64,000 nt of DNA from Phellopilus nigrolimitatus. Taxonomy: Eukaryota > Basidiomycota > Agaricomycetes > Hymenochaetales > Hymenochaetaceae. Under the pieces are notes generated by a model. The model worked only from the letters and a program-made list of their open reading frames with translations. It did no database searches and was not told the DNA's origin. Positions 1-10,632 of the stretch are shown in pieces (the stretch's first letter is position 1; every line of letters starts with the position of its first letter). Location of the stretch: contig JAJOHG010000010.1 of NCBI GenBank assembly GCA_021029095.1, positions 868,001-932,000 on the forward strand, written 5' to 3'. The position numbers and the translations under genes are program-made.

Positions 1-944
1 GAAGCGCCGGCGGTGTGGCCGCGGCTTGTAGACGGCTGCGATCTCGATGGTTTCGAACTCCAGCTCGCCTGCAAACACGCCGCAGTCGGACTCATACGGC
101 GAGCCGTCAGCGTCATTTATGGGGTGCATGATGGGCGAGGACTGCGCCGCAGGACGCACGGGGTGCGCAAGGTGTGTGCGATGGTCGCGGATTCGAGGGA
201 GGGCAGGTCTGGTTCTGGGTGAAAGGAATAGACTGGCATGGGACGAGTGTTGGCGCCGCCTACCTCGTTGTCGTTTTCATTGTTGTCCAGCTCGTCATCA
301 GCCTCTGGTGACTCCAGTTCCGTCTCCAGCTCCGTCTCCAGCTCTGTCTCCTCGTCTGCATCCGCCGTCGATGACTCGCCCGCACGCAGCACGGCGAGTT
401 CGTCGTCCTCGATACTATCCAGCAAACGCCGCTTGCGCATGCGCACCGCGCCGTCTACGCTGAGGTCCCTCTGCACGGCAGCAGGGAGCTCGATCTCCTT
501 GACGACGACGACGGACGCGCCGATCTCACCGGCCATCTCCTCGAGCGTCTGGAGGGAAAGCGCGAGGTGTGCGCGGGAAAGGCCGACGAGCTGACCCGAG
601 TCCGCGACGCCGAGCTCGTAGTACGCCTGCCCGCCTCCTCGAGCAGGCGCCACTTGAGCTGCGTGACGAGCCGTGTGAAGCGCTCCGGCGGCGGCGCGAG
701 CAGGCGCAGCTTGTACTCGACGTTGCCCTACATTCAGCGAAACACCTTGGAATCAGTGGGCCATGAGAGAAGGCGGGAGACGTACCTCCTCGACCTCTGG
801 GACGAGCTTGGGGAGCAGCCTAGGGCTGCTTCCGGTCTTGGCGAGAGCAGCGGACTCGAGCGAGGGAGATGCTGGATCGGAAGAGACGAGGCTGTCCCAA
901 GGACTGCCCGTGCGCGGACTCTCTGATTCGGATTCACCGAACAT
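1..944 (-). CDS. GTPBP1/GTPBP2-like GTPase, 5' part (runs off left edge), with one frame break
   Basis: Translation starts at 944 (MFGESES...). Exon 1 is 944-786, followed by a GTACGT...TAG intron (785-728). Exon 2 begins at 727 with GNVEYKLRLLAPPPERF and continues through TQLKWRLLE, GGQAYYELGVADSG and GASVVVVKEIELP. A third exon, entered after a GTAGGC...GCAG intron near 240-140, reads SSPIMHPINDADG...ELEFETIEIAAVYKPRP and continues off the edge. The EGNVEYKL/QLKWRL/YYELGV block is typical of the N-terminal region of fungal translational GTPases of the GTPBP1/2 family. The GTPase domain itself would lie outside the window, so the family call rests on the N-terminus only. Near 630-637 the frame slips by one base between RLLEE and GGQAYYEL (a GGAGGCGGG run where GGAGGGCGGG would keep frame). 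This is either a sequence error or an inactivating deletion. Confidence 0.6.
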
Positions 945-1536
945 GCACTAACGAGATCGAGAGCTGTCAAGTACGACGGGCGGGGGTAGAAGAACAATAT
1001 AATGGATAAATATGCCCAGAAGATACTTGGAAAGATTTGAACGAGTCAAGATGCGCAATTTGCTGGGCTGGGTGTGTTTGCTATATTCGAGGTATCATTT
1101 CAGTATTGAGCAAAGTTATTGACGAGAGGAGAGATCGTAGTCGTGGTCGGAAGCAAAGAACACAGCGGCAAAACTGCTGCCAGCTTTCTCTGTACGTAAG
1201 CATGGCACTGACTCACCATGACTAGCCAGCCACATCTCGTGTACTAATCGTGTACTAATGTCTTTGAAGAACGCGTGTGCTTGTATTAGAAAACCACAGA
1301 AATAACAGAAAGACACCGAAAGAACCAAAAAAAAATGTCAAGGGAAACACAGAGCACAGCCAAGCGAAAGTAGGTGGGAAATTAATACTTATGAGTAGCG
1401 GCTTGGAGTCAGTGTACGTCTTGTGGAAGGACAAGGGTATACACAATAAAAAACCGGAAAAAAAGGAAAACAAAAGGGAAAACCGTGACTGTGCATCCAC
1501 ATTTTTTCTATCCCGCAAGACTCAGAAATATTCGAT
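945..1536. other. Intergenic, upstream of the GTPase gene
   Basis: No coding frame with sensible splice sites is visible on either strand. The stretch serves as 5' flank of the GTPase gene and 3' flank of the cupredoxin-like gene, both on the minus strand. A motif at 1226-1248 (CCAGCCACATCTCGTGTACT...) recurs in similar form at 6596-6617. The region is AT-richer than the flanking exons. Confidence 0.5.
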
Positions 1537-2375
1537 TCAAAGATAAATAAGCCCAAATGCCAGGGCGGCGAGCGGGCCGATGGTACTCGCGCTGGAGACG
1601 GCGAAGAGCTGGTTCGCAGCGGACGAGGATTCACTGCTTGAGGCGGACCCAGTCGATGATGGAGTGAACGAGCCAGACGCCGATGATGACGTGGCTGTCC
1701 CGTTCAGACGGATCGCGTTTCTCTGTCCGAGTTTGAAAGAAGAAGAAAAACTAATTAACATATAAATCAGTCAATTAGGATAGTTCACACGCACCTCAAA
1801 GCCTGCGAGAGTCGCGTTACTGCTCTCGTTACTGTTGATCACACCGACAGCGCCCTTGCCAGCACGCACCGGGTGCGTCATCGTAGAACCAGAAGGGGCG
1901 CCGAAGTTCTCCTCGAGGATGGGAACGGAGGACACGAGGGGCGCACTACCGTTCGCGACGCTCTCGAATGGCGAGGTGAAGCCATTGAGCGAGCTGTTCG
2001 AATCGTGCGCTGGCTGGCAGGGCGCCGCGAAAGTCGACTGCGTCGCGGTGTGGTTGCCATGCGGTGACTGTTGTTTTGAGAGAAAGAAAGAGAGAAGGTC
2101 TAGAAGGTGAAGAAAAAGAGGTGAGAAGGAGGACGAACAGTTGAAGAAGACAATGTCCCCGATGACAGCATCCACGCGCTGCGGCGAGAACGTCCCAGAA
2201 AGGTCATGAGGACGTGTTGGAGACATTCCCACCGACTTGGATGTAGATGTCCCTTGCGACCACCGCGCTCGCCGTGATCTGCAGGCAGCAGGAAAAAAGG
2301 ATTATTTATGAAGTTAAAGGAGATAATAATATATGTACGTACCGCGAAGAAAGTAGCCTGGAATGCGGTACGCAT
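1537..2375 (-). pseudogene. Secreted GPI-anchored cupredoxin-like serine-rich protein, interrupted by frame breaks
   Basis: Signal-peptide exon MRTAFQATFFA (2375-2343) is followed by a GTACGT...GCAG intron and an exon from 2278 reading ITASAVVARDIYIQVGGNVSNTSS. Later blocks in other frames are GTFSPQRVDAVIGDIVFFN, GNHTATQSTFAAPCQPAHD, VPILEENFGAP and GKGAVGVINSNESS. The last exon is Ser/Thr-rich and ends in a hydrophobic tail (TIGPLAALAFGLIYL) suited to GPI addition. Order and motifs (VGG, GDIV, NHTxTQS, C at the substrate loop, GKGxVGxIN) match fungal extracellular cupredoxin-fold serine-rich proteins. The pieces do not join in one frame: slips are needed near 2205, near 2060 and around 1870-1895. 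The usual WFYC copper-site segment appears only out of frame (FWFYDD). Stop codon is at 1537. It is either a pseudogene or a real gene with several indel errors. Confidence 0.55.
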
Positions 2376-3737
2376 GATGTCGCAGGGTATCGAAACGGCA
2401 AAGATAAACGAATGTCGGAAAGAAAAAAAGAACTGCAGACGGTTCGTCGAACAACAAGGGGAGGCGAGAACTAGGGGGAGGGAAGGAGAGCGGCTGATGG
2501 ATGGTATGGGAAGAGAATAAATGGGTGCCGAGAAGAAGCTAGACACGCATGAACCTCAAGCCCAACGCAGAACTCAGTCGCTATTATTGTAATATTTCGA
2601 AGGCCTGGTGCATCGACATGATTACGGCTCGCAGGGGTGTTTCATTGGCGGATAGTGAACGGCCGTTATTGAGCCTGATGGCACGAAGGGAAGAAGTAAG
2701 TTCTGTTTTGGGGTGATTTTGATGATCGGAAGGATTAGCATTTGATCTGCATGCTGGTCGATCATCCTTGCACACGCGAAAAGCGTACCGCGTACTATAT
2801 ATCTGCAGGATGGAAACAAATTTCTTCATGTACAGTAGTATATTCTCAGAAAATTGCTCATTAAAGAAATATCATCTAATTTATACTCCTGATGCATCAG
2901 ATGAAGCTGAGGGAGCAATAAGATGAATGGATGGGTGGTGTGCAGTTTGTAATTACAGAAGATGTGATTAAATTACAATTCTAATTTCAATCTCTCGTCC
3001 TGAAAAAGACTCTCACGACGCCGCTCTTTCGGCCTGGTCGAGTGCAAATCACCTTCCGAGCACTTCGCAGTCCGTTAATGTATGTTTGAGGGACTCCGTG
3101 AAGTTACGAACCCCGTGCTCCCGCAGTACAGTACATTTCCCCTCGGAATTTGCAGAGCGCGGAAATTTTTAGAATGTGCTTTTCATGGGTTGACTATTGC
3201 CTTGATAGATTTAAGAGTAAGAAAAACTCATATTGCTGGTCTTATCATTTACGATGATGAGCTTCGGAGCTCGTTCTCCTTCCAATAAAGAGGGGAGCAA
3301 GTAGTTCTTTAATTCATAATTCTCGGAATTGCAAGCCGTTCATAACCTACCATCTATACTAGATTATGTTATTTATACAAGATAGTAAACATAGGTTCCT
3401 TTGCGAGAATATTGTGGTGTATTTGAATGCAGGATACGACGCGGCAAGCTTAGGCGCAAGGTGAAGGCGAACTAGGTTCGCAGTGTCCTCAGCGTCCGAC
3501 TGCAATACCGAGCTCATCTGTTTATGTTTACAATATATAGGCCCTAATGAACTGCAAATTACAGGATAATAGACATTGTGATCAGAAAAGTGCACATAAT
3601 TGATACTATGCACGCATCCGAGTCTCCGTCCCAAGCTACAAATCTATGATAATCATCACATTGGGCATCACCTGGGACTGAAAGAGACATCTGGTCGTTC
3701 ACCAGTGAGAGCAAACCAACACATAAGCCCTCGTCGC
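2376..3737. other. Intergenic stretch with no recognisable gene
   Basis: About 1.36 kb between two minus-strand genes. Short open frames on both strands (e.g. 3082-3288 plus) have no recognisable similarity, no splice structure and AT-rich composition. I see no repeat or RNA gene. Confidence 0.5.
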
Positions 3738-6432
3738 TCACACTTCTCTCGGTCTCTTCTGACTCGTAGTTGCTAAGGCAGCCTCGTCTTCGTCCTGTAT
3801 GTCAGCATCAACGAAGGATCGTTTAGCCACCGATGGAAAGCCGCTATCAACGGGCGCAGAGCCGACCAGTGAACCAGACATAGGAGCATGAGATCGTACT
3901 GATTTGATTTTGTCCGTTGGATAATGCGCTCGATCATCCTCATTGTCAAATAAATTGTTCTCATCTGTGCCTCCCACGACCGGGTCCTCGTTATTTTCGC
4001 CTTCGACAAAGACCTCGGCCGGTTCTTCGTTCCGCGTTAGCCTCTGCACGGAGCCAGGCCCTATTGCGCAGTTTTCGACGGGCTTCGGTGACGATGAAAC
4101 AGTTGTCTTCTCGTCCTCGTCCTTGTCTTCACCATCATTCTCGCTCTCCTTCTCGTCCTTGTCCAGGTCAGGATCCGCCATAGCCTCCACGAGAATTTTG
4201 TCGATCCAGTGGAAGACATCAGCTTTCAGACGCTGCTTACAGAATTCATTGATCCACGATGGGCTTTTACCGAGAGCAACGTTTTCCTTTTGTACTGAGC
4301 TGAGTGTGTCTGGAGGACATATCACTTCTCGCAGACGCGAAACGTATGGTTTTAGTACCTCGAAATACTTATGGAAATCTCTGCGAACTTCCCGCTCGAA
4401 TATATGCGTCATAGTCACCATGCACCGCTTCCTATAAGCAACGCCTAGGTAGTATGGCTCATCCTGACCAGCCGCAGCCCATCGGCCAATTGCAGATGTC
4501 TTGTAAACAAACGGCTCAGTCGATTCACGATCCTTCGAGTGCGGCCCGGCTTGAGCGATGCAAAGCCAACAGAGACTGTAGAACACGGATTCCAGATCGT
4601 GGTAGTAGTCATGCATAATCGGGGTTCTGTCTAAACCTTTGAGCGGTGGTTCCTTCGAGCCCGGCAGGTTCTGCATCAAAACTTCGATCGCCATGAATGG
4701 CAGGGAGCCCTATATTCAACGAAGTCATAGGATATTTTTGTGAGTATTAAATGTAAATCGTACCATTTGATGAGCCCTAGATTGATCACGACCTGACCCT
4801 TTCTCAACGGCAAATTCGAAGTCGATTAGAACGGCCCTCCGCAAACGAGGACCCGGTTCAGTTTTACCAGAGGAAGTTGGATGATTGTCATCTGGAAAGC
4901 CTAGATCGCCTTCGCCAGTATCGGGTTCTACAAGAACAATGTTTGCGGGGCTGATATCGCAATGTAAGATGCCGTTATCGTCGAGTTCGCCGATCGCTAC
5001 GTTTATTATCAGTTATTCGTGGCTTGTCGTAAAAAAATAAGGACATACTCTTGAATACGTTCCTGAAAGCCGAGACAAGCTCCTTCTTCGACCTAAAACT
5101 TGATAGTGGTTTACCCGCCGTTTTCAAAAGCATGCGATGATGCTCGCGTTCTTCCAAATCCTTAAAGTGCTCCCACTTGTATTCCTCGTCCTCTCGTGTT
5201 TCTTCGCTTGCATGCTGGTCCACATAATCCTGGTCTACCAAGTCCAACAACATCGCACCGTCCATCCCCAATGTGTCGAGCTTCCCGTCGATCATGACCT
5301 CTTCATGAAATGCCATCCTTACAACGCCATCGATATTCTTCTTTTCCATCCTCTCCAGGAAGTCCCACTCCTTGTCCTTCTCACTTCTGACCAACCAGAA
5401 ATCCTTAAGAATACAGTTCCCCGGCTTGTTAACAAGCTCATGCCCGGCGACCACCGGCGCGAGTCTGTCGTGCACGGGGGCGAGCTCTTTAACTAGCGTT
5501 CCACGACCGAAAATATGATGGTCGATGAAGATATCACGTACCACTTGGTACTCCTGTTCGTCGAGCTTTATAAACATCCCTCCATCTCGCGTATAGTATG
5601 AAGGATCGTATCCCAAGTCCTTCTCCGCGCAAAATGCGAACCCGACGACGATGCGCACCAGTTTCTCCGGCTCCTCGTGGACATCGAACCCCTTGGACAC
5701 GAACTCGCCAGCACGGTTGTATAGGATAAACGTCATTTGATTGTTGAGAAGTGCAGCCGTTAACACGAAGCGCCGTTCGGGCTGGTTACTGAAGATCGTG
5801 GTAGCATACTGGAGAGTCTGGCTGCGCGCCTCCTTCCTCGTTTTGTTATTGATATTGACTGCGAAACACCCTCGAATGTCCTCCCAATCATCTTCCTCAT
5901 CGTTGGCAGCATCCAACACAACTACGTCCGGGTGCCTCGGTAACTGTCCGTCCGTGTCGCTAGCAGGTTTTTTGGCTAACTGATTGGAGAAGGAGCGCAC
6001 AGATTCTTTGGAGATCTTGAATTTGTCGCGAACACGCTCAGCGATAGCGTTGAAGAGCATAGAAACCATGGACTCTTGTTCCTCCGATGCGGTGAGCTCT
6101 AAACCCAACCATTTGCCGTTCCTCTCTCCATTTTCGGCATTTGAGAGACTGTAGAGGCCTCTCAGGTTAGTATCGTCGGTCTCCACCTCTGCGGGCCGTT
6201 CTCCGGAGATCGGTTCCAATACGGCATCCATCAGCATAGACGTGATGGTTTTTTCACCTTCGTGGGCACCGAGAACATTTTCGAGAATGGCATCGGAGAA
6301 TTTGGTCTCGATTAGTCTCGGAACGTCGAAGAAGTTGCACCTGTACATTTGGTTCGAAAGGAAACGACGAATGTATGATTTTTCTTCAAGCTTGGTTCTA
6401 GAATACTTTCCAGAGTGCGTTACGAGCTGCAC
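3738..6432 (-). CDS. FunK1-type fungal protein kinase
   Basis: Three exons join cleanly: 6432-5049, 4996-4764 and 4709-3738. Kinase landmarks run through the joins: GAMLLDLV (hinge-like segment, exon 1), GELDDNGILHCDISPANIVLV (catalytic loop, HCDxxxxN in place of HRD) and VLIDFEFA (DFG equivalent) in exon 2, then GSLPFMAIEVLMQN (APE-equivalent) and HDLESVFYSLCWLC in exon 3. These are signatures of the FunK1 family, expanded in mushroom-forming fungi and of unknown substrate. The C-terminal 120 residues are acidic and low-complexity. An acceptor-like TGCAG lies just inside the chosen start (6432), so the true N-terminus may lie in an upstream exon. One candidate is 7131-7072 (FRHFQINELLDYLARNFE), bordered by CACAG and GTGAGC. 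No frame break was found. Spliced length from 6432 is about 860 residues. Confidence 0.85.
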
Positions 6433-8053
6433 AGAGCAAACAGGTTAGACACTATCGAAAGTACGACGGAACCATGTTTTCTGCTTACCTATAGTCAGGG
6501 ATCGTGCGAAACAAAGCAGAAAGTACGATTAGCTTGTCTGCTGTAGTTGGAGGAGATGTCTATGGTTCGAATATGAAAGACGCGTTGCTGAGCCACCAGC
6601 CACATCGCGTACTAAATCGGTGCGGTCGAGTTATGTAATATTGACGTCGGGGCCGATGTCGACTCAGAGTGCAGCGCTGTCCTCCTCTCAGCTGTGAGAA
6701 TTGAATTTTGATTGTGCGCGGAGGCGTGGTTCAGAAATTATTTACTGGCAAAGTTGAGATATGTTACCTACTGTTTCTCAACAATCGAATATATTACTTA
6801 AAAGACAAAACGGAGACTACATACTCGACAGAGAATCTACAAAAGAATCAAACTACAATTGATTGAAGATACCCACCTAGAACAAAAGGAGCACAAGTCA
6901 GCGTGATGTATATCAAGCAGCCAAGAGCAGTCAAAAGGAGATTGTGATCAGAGAACCGGGTCTCGACAAGTGCGTAAAGCTTCGGACGGCACTTCCTAAT
7001 TGCATTCGGTTGATGATTCATCATATAAAGGAACGTAGAAAAGGAAAGGCTGCAACGGAATTAAATGCTCACCTCAAAATTGCGGGCCAGATAATCCAAT
7101 AGCTCATTGATTTGGAAGTGCCGAAACCTGTGGTGAGTTTAGTTAGCGATGAGCCGACATTTTATCAAAATAAATGCAACGGAGGAACGTGAAGTTCAGA
7201 GGTGTCAAGTTCTGGAGCACGCCCGCAACCGCAATGCGGTTGGGTATCCTCCCTGAAGAAATTCAATCGAAAGAAAGAAAGGCATCATTCGAGAGGGAGC
7301 GTATATGTATTAAAGAAACTCACTTCGGGCTAACTCGAGATGCAATTTCTCAGAAGAACATCCGCAAAGCAGACAAGACAAGTAAAAAATTCGACAAATA
7401 TAGCGCCAACCGAGAGTAAGCCCCATTCTGTTTCGACCATAGCCCAGCGAGGGCTAGGTGGTCGAGACCGCATAACTGCATTCATGAGCAACGGGATGCA
7501 AGGCCACTTACGACTCGCAGGTTTGGAGTGCATAGACGGACGCTCGTATCTTCGCGCCGCCTCGCCCTGCGCGCCCGGGCCCGCGTGCAGAGGGCAGTGG
7601 GCGGGAGCAGGCCGGCGTAGGAGCCAAAGGAAAGGCTACAGAGCAACGAGCAAATCCGTCCGCGACTGCGCACGCCTCCGGGCCGCCATGCTTAGAGGCG
7701 ACTGCTTTCCGGTATATTGAGGCGACGGCCCCCCACCGAGGCAGGAGGCGCCCTCTGCACAAGAGTGTCTCCGGGGACTTTCCCCACAGCAGGTGAAGAG
7801 AGCGTTCGCGAGCGAGCTCTTTGTGTGTATGCTGCGATAGCGGTCCTTCGGACGGCGCGGACGCGAACGTGGTTTGTGATGAAGAGCGACTCAAAAAAAA
7901 AGAAAGACTTTCTGCATGAGTGTTTAGGGCCGGCTTACGTTTTCGGCCGCTGGCAGCCTGGAACTGACGCATGCTCGATTCTCAGCACAAATCTGCCTCA
8001 CTCCTTTTCCAGTCTTACATACTTACCCTTGCTACTATTCTTTTAATTTCTAA
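6433..8053. other. Intergenic; possible 5' exon of the kinase and a GC-rich island
   Basis: On the minus strand 7131-7072 is a splice-bordered open segment that could be a 5' exon of the FunK1 gene. From about 7540 to 7730 there is a GC-rich island with open frames on both strands but no recognisable protein. I call no gene here. The motif at 6596-6617 resembles 1226-1248. Confidence 0.4.
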
Positions 8054-9106
8054 TGGTTGGACTGATTGACCCAAACCCGCCAAAGCAACCTGAAAAGCCC
8101 CCAACATCATCAGGGAGCTTATGGGAGGCTTTTCTCAACCCCGTGCAGGTCAAGCTACCACCGAAAGGCGAGTTCTTATCCGCATTGGTTATCTTGTTAT
8201 TTCTATTCTAATTTATAATTTTCACAGGGAGATACTCACCAAAGATAGACGAACGCTGTTTCACTTGGTGCTCGCAGTCCGTGCGCGGGCGGTACGAAAA
8301 CCAGGACCCATGGTGCCGTTCGCTCTGCATCCGGCGCGTGTTCGCGCACGAGGTCCAACAGCTCACATCGCACTTCTCGCGCGACTCGGTGTACCACTTG
8401 CGCGCGCGGGGCGGGAAATGTGCAGGGACGCGATCTGAAGTACCCGCTCCCGCCGGAAGGCCAGCCCGCGAGTGCGATCGTCGGCGGCGTCGTGGGCGGG
8501 ACGGACGCGCACTGGGCGTGTGGCGGCAGAGGGCGTGCGCTACTGGCAGGAGGGCTGGTACATCTGGATGTCGAAGCACCGCTGGGCTGCGCAGGAAAGA
8601 CTGGATCTGATGATGCTGGACTTGGAAAAGCAGACGAACTGGATACGAATGAAGGAGAGCGAGGAGCACGCGTGGGCGGAGCAAGTGGAGAGGGAGCGCG
8701 CGGGCAACTGAGGAGAGGCCTGCGCGGCCTGCGGTGATACCGGACGGACAGGAGCAAGAGGGTCATGAATGGACGCTCCCACATCCGTTACCGTATTCTC
8801 CGTACGTGCTACTTTCTCTGTGTTTCGTTCTGTTCGTGACTAACCCCGAGTGCAGCGAGGATTCGTTCCTCGTGCGCGTGCCATCGAAGCTGCCGCCGTT
8901 CGATGTGTATGCGCGACAGACTCTCGAACCGACGCTGGAAGGTACTTGGCATAGTCCGGACGAGCTTTGAGTCGGGACAGCAGAAGGAATTGGCTATTCG
9001 GTTTTGGGAGACGGCATGGAGCGGGGCGTCGTTCATCCTGGTGAAGAAGGTTTACAAGACCTGGGTGGACCTCTGGAGAAGAGGTCCGAAGGACGAACCA
9101 TCGTAG
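8054..9106 (+). CDS. Conserved-looking hypothetical protein, frame interrupted several times
   Basis: Exon 1 starts at 8054 (MVGLIDPNPPKQPEKPPTSS...) and is followed by an intron ending TTTTCACAG near 8226. Protein-like blocks follow in different frames: GRYSPKIDERCFTWCSQSVRG, FAHEVQQLTSHFSRDSVYHL, VQGRDLKYPLPPEGQPAS, EGVRYWQEGWYIWMSKHRW AAQERLDLMMLDLEKQ, a second intron near 8808-8850, then SFLVRVPSKLPPFDVYARQT and RTSFESGQQKELAIRFWETAWSG, ending at TAG 9106. Composition and block order look like one coding gene. Single-base slips are needed near 8220 (exon junction register), 8415, 8525 and 8945. I recognise no functional domain. No signal peptide or membrane segment is visible. It may be decayed, or intact and mis-sequenced. 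Confidence 0.5.
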
Positions 9107-9312
9107 ACATAGATTTATTCAAATCTTTTGGTTGTATAAGTAGTTTCTGTACAACACGCGTATGCACTTTTCTATTGGAACATACACAACGCGTCTCGTG
9201 ACAGGCGCGCCTCCAATTCAACATCGAGTTCGACGCGTCTTGACGCGCCTCCTCAACGACAAAGTCGACGTACAGCGGTCTCTTGGACTCCAAACCCGAC
9301 GCATTGCAAAGA

Positions 9313-10328
9313 ATGGACAAGCTGAAGAGACTGCTGCGAGATGTTGAACCGACGAGCGACTACACTAACGAGGTCGTCTACAGTGAGCTCAACTCATTCC
9401 ACGTGTTTTTGCTGCGTACTTAGCTTGCGTAGCGCACATCGTACAGAATATCATTCCGAACATCAAGTCGAATGAGTGCCCGCCGCTCGCTGTCCTCGTT
9501 CATATCGCTCAAGGCATCATTAAGCCGACCTTGCTATACGAGGACATCCCGAGTCTGCTCGACATTATCGGACAGATAGAACATATACGCTGTCTCGCTG
9601 TGGAGCAGGCCAATGCCGCTCTGGCCCTCAACACTCGATACACTTTTAAACCCAAGCCCGGAGTGAGGCTACTTGACGCGTCTGAGAAGAAAACATTGAA
9701 GAAGATAGCAAAGGAGGAGAAGGCGGAGAATTGCAGGATGGTGTACCGTGAGGAGATCATCCTGAGTCTGTACCGCCTGGTTTGTTACAAGCACTATTCG
9801 CCTTTGTCCGCTCGTGACTTACATTCTTGCAGCATATCTATAGACTTTGGACTTCCCCGCAACTTTACACGCTCCATAAGGTTATGCGGTCGTTCTTTCC
9901 TTCGCTCTCTGTAAAATCTGGCGATCCCTGGGCCGACGAGTACTGGCAGAGCCTTCATAATATACACTTCACGCGCGAGGAGCGCGAGCTCGTGCACGGC
10001 GTCGGCGAAGCCACGAAGGCGTTCTTGGCTGAGGCATATAAATGGGATCAAAGCCGGAAAGAGTACCTCAGGGACACGCTCAAGTAGGTTTGCGGGGCTG
10101 ACTTCTAACAGTAATATGACTTTATTTATTATGTTCCTTGCAGGCTCCCGGACGATGTGATAATGGGCGACTGGCGAATATATTTCTTACCCGCGGGATT
10201 ACAGAAACCGATTTCCGTGCCCAATCGACGAAGAGGCGATGATTCAAATACTGATAGGCTACATGAAAACGGTGCAGGCTATGGTGGATGCTTTGGAGAC
10301 TCTGTTTCCTCCCGAGCACATTGCGTGA
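9313..10328 (+). CDS. Hypothetical protein, four exons, C-terminal frame break
   Basis: Exons 9313-9382, 9433-9779, 9833-10083 and 10144-10328 join with correct phase and GT-AG borders. Protein starts MDKLKRLLRDVEPTSDYTNEVVY and continues HIVQNIIPNIKSNECPPLAVLVHIAQGI, a lysine-rich stretch (EKKTLKKIAKEEKAE), then WTSPQLYTLHKVMRSFFPSL and a helical C-terminus. In the last exon the frame slips twice between 10190 and 10215. The best continuation, in a different frame, is PCPIDEEAMIQILIGYMKTV...LETLFPPEHIA with TGA at 10326. It is mostly helical by composition, soluble, and without recognised domain. The start at 9313 is the first Met that fits the exon-1 splice phase. Confidence 0.55.
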
Positions 10329-10632
10329 TTTGGATACTTATTTTTTTTTTGCCTTACTGCCTTGCTTTGATTTTTGCTGTCGTGTATTACCTTGATGCTT
10401 TGCTTGATTTGTTGTACTTTATAATTTTTCAATCCATTTATTTGTCTTTTGAAGTTTTGAGTTCGATTTGTAACTATCGGGCGGTCAACGCGTCCTTACG
10501 TGAGGCTTTGACGCGTCTGGTCACGGAGCGCTTCCCCGGTTCCGCCACTTCGTCGTGCTGGTCAACAAATGATAGCTACCGTCACTCCTTCATCATAGAG
10601 CTCCTGGACAATCCATCTTTTTCGTCTCTATC

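Noticed and set aside
117..653. Single uninterrupted 178-aa protein on the minus strand
   Set aside because: Its last ~45 residues are intron read-through; a GTAGGC...GCAG intron gives a better coding continuation to the window edge.
7508..7972. 154-aa minus-strand frame in a GC-rich island
   Set aside because: Composition-driven; Arg/Ala/Ser bias, frames open on both strands, and no recognisable motif.
8208..8784. Long Pro/Arg/Ser-rich frames on the minus strand (158 and 182 aa)
   Set aside because: Shadow frames of the GC-rich plus-strand gene at 8054-9106; no splice structure or similarity.
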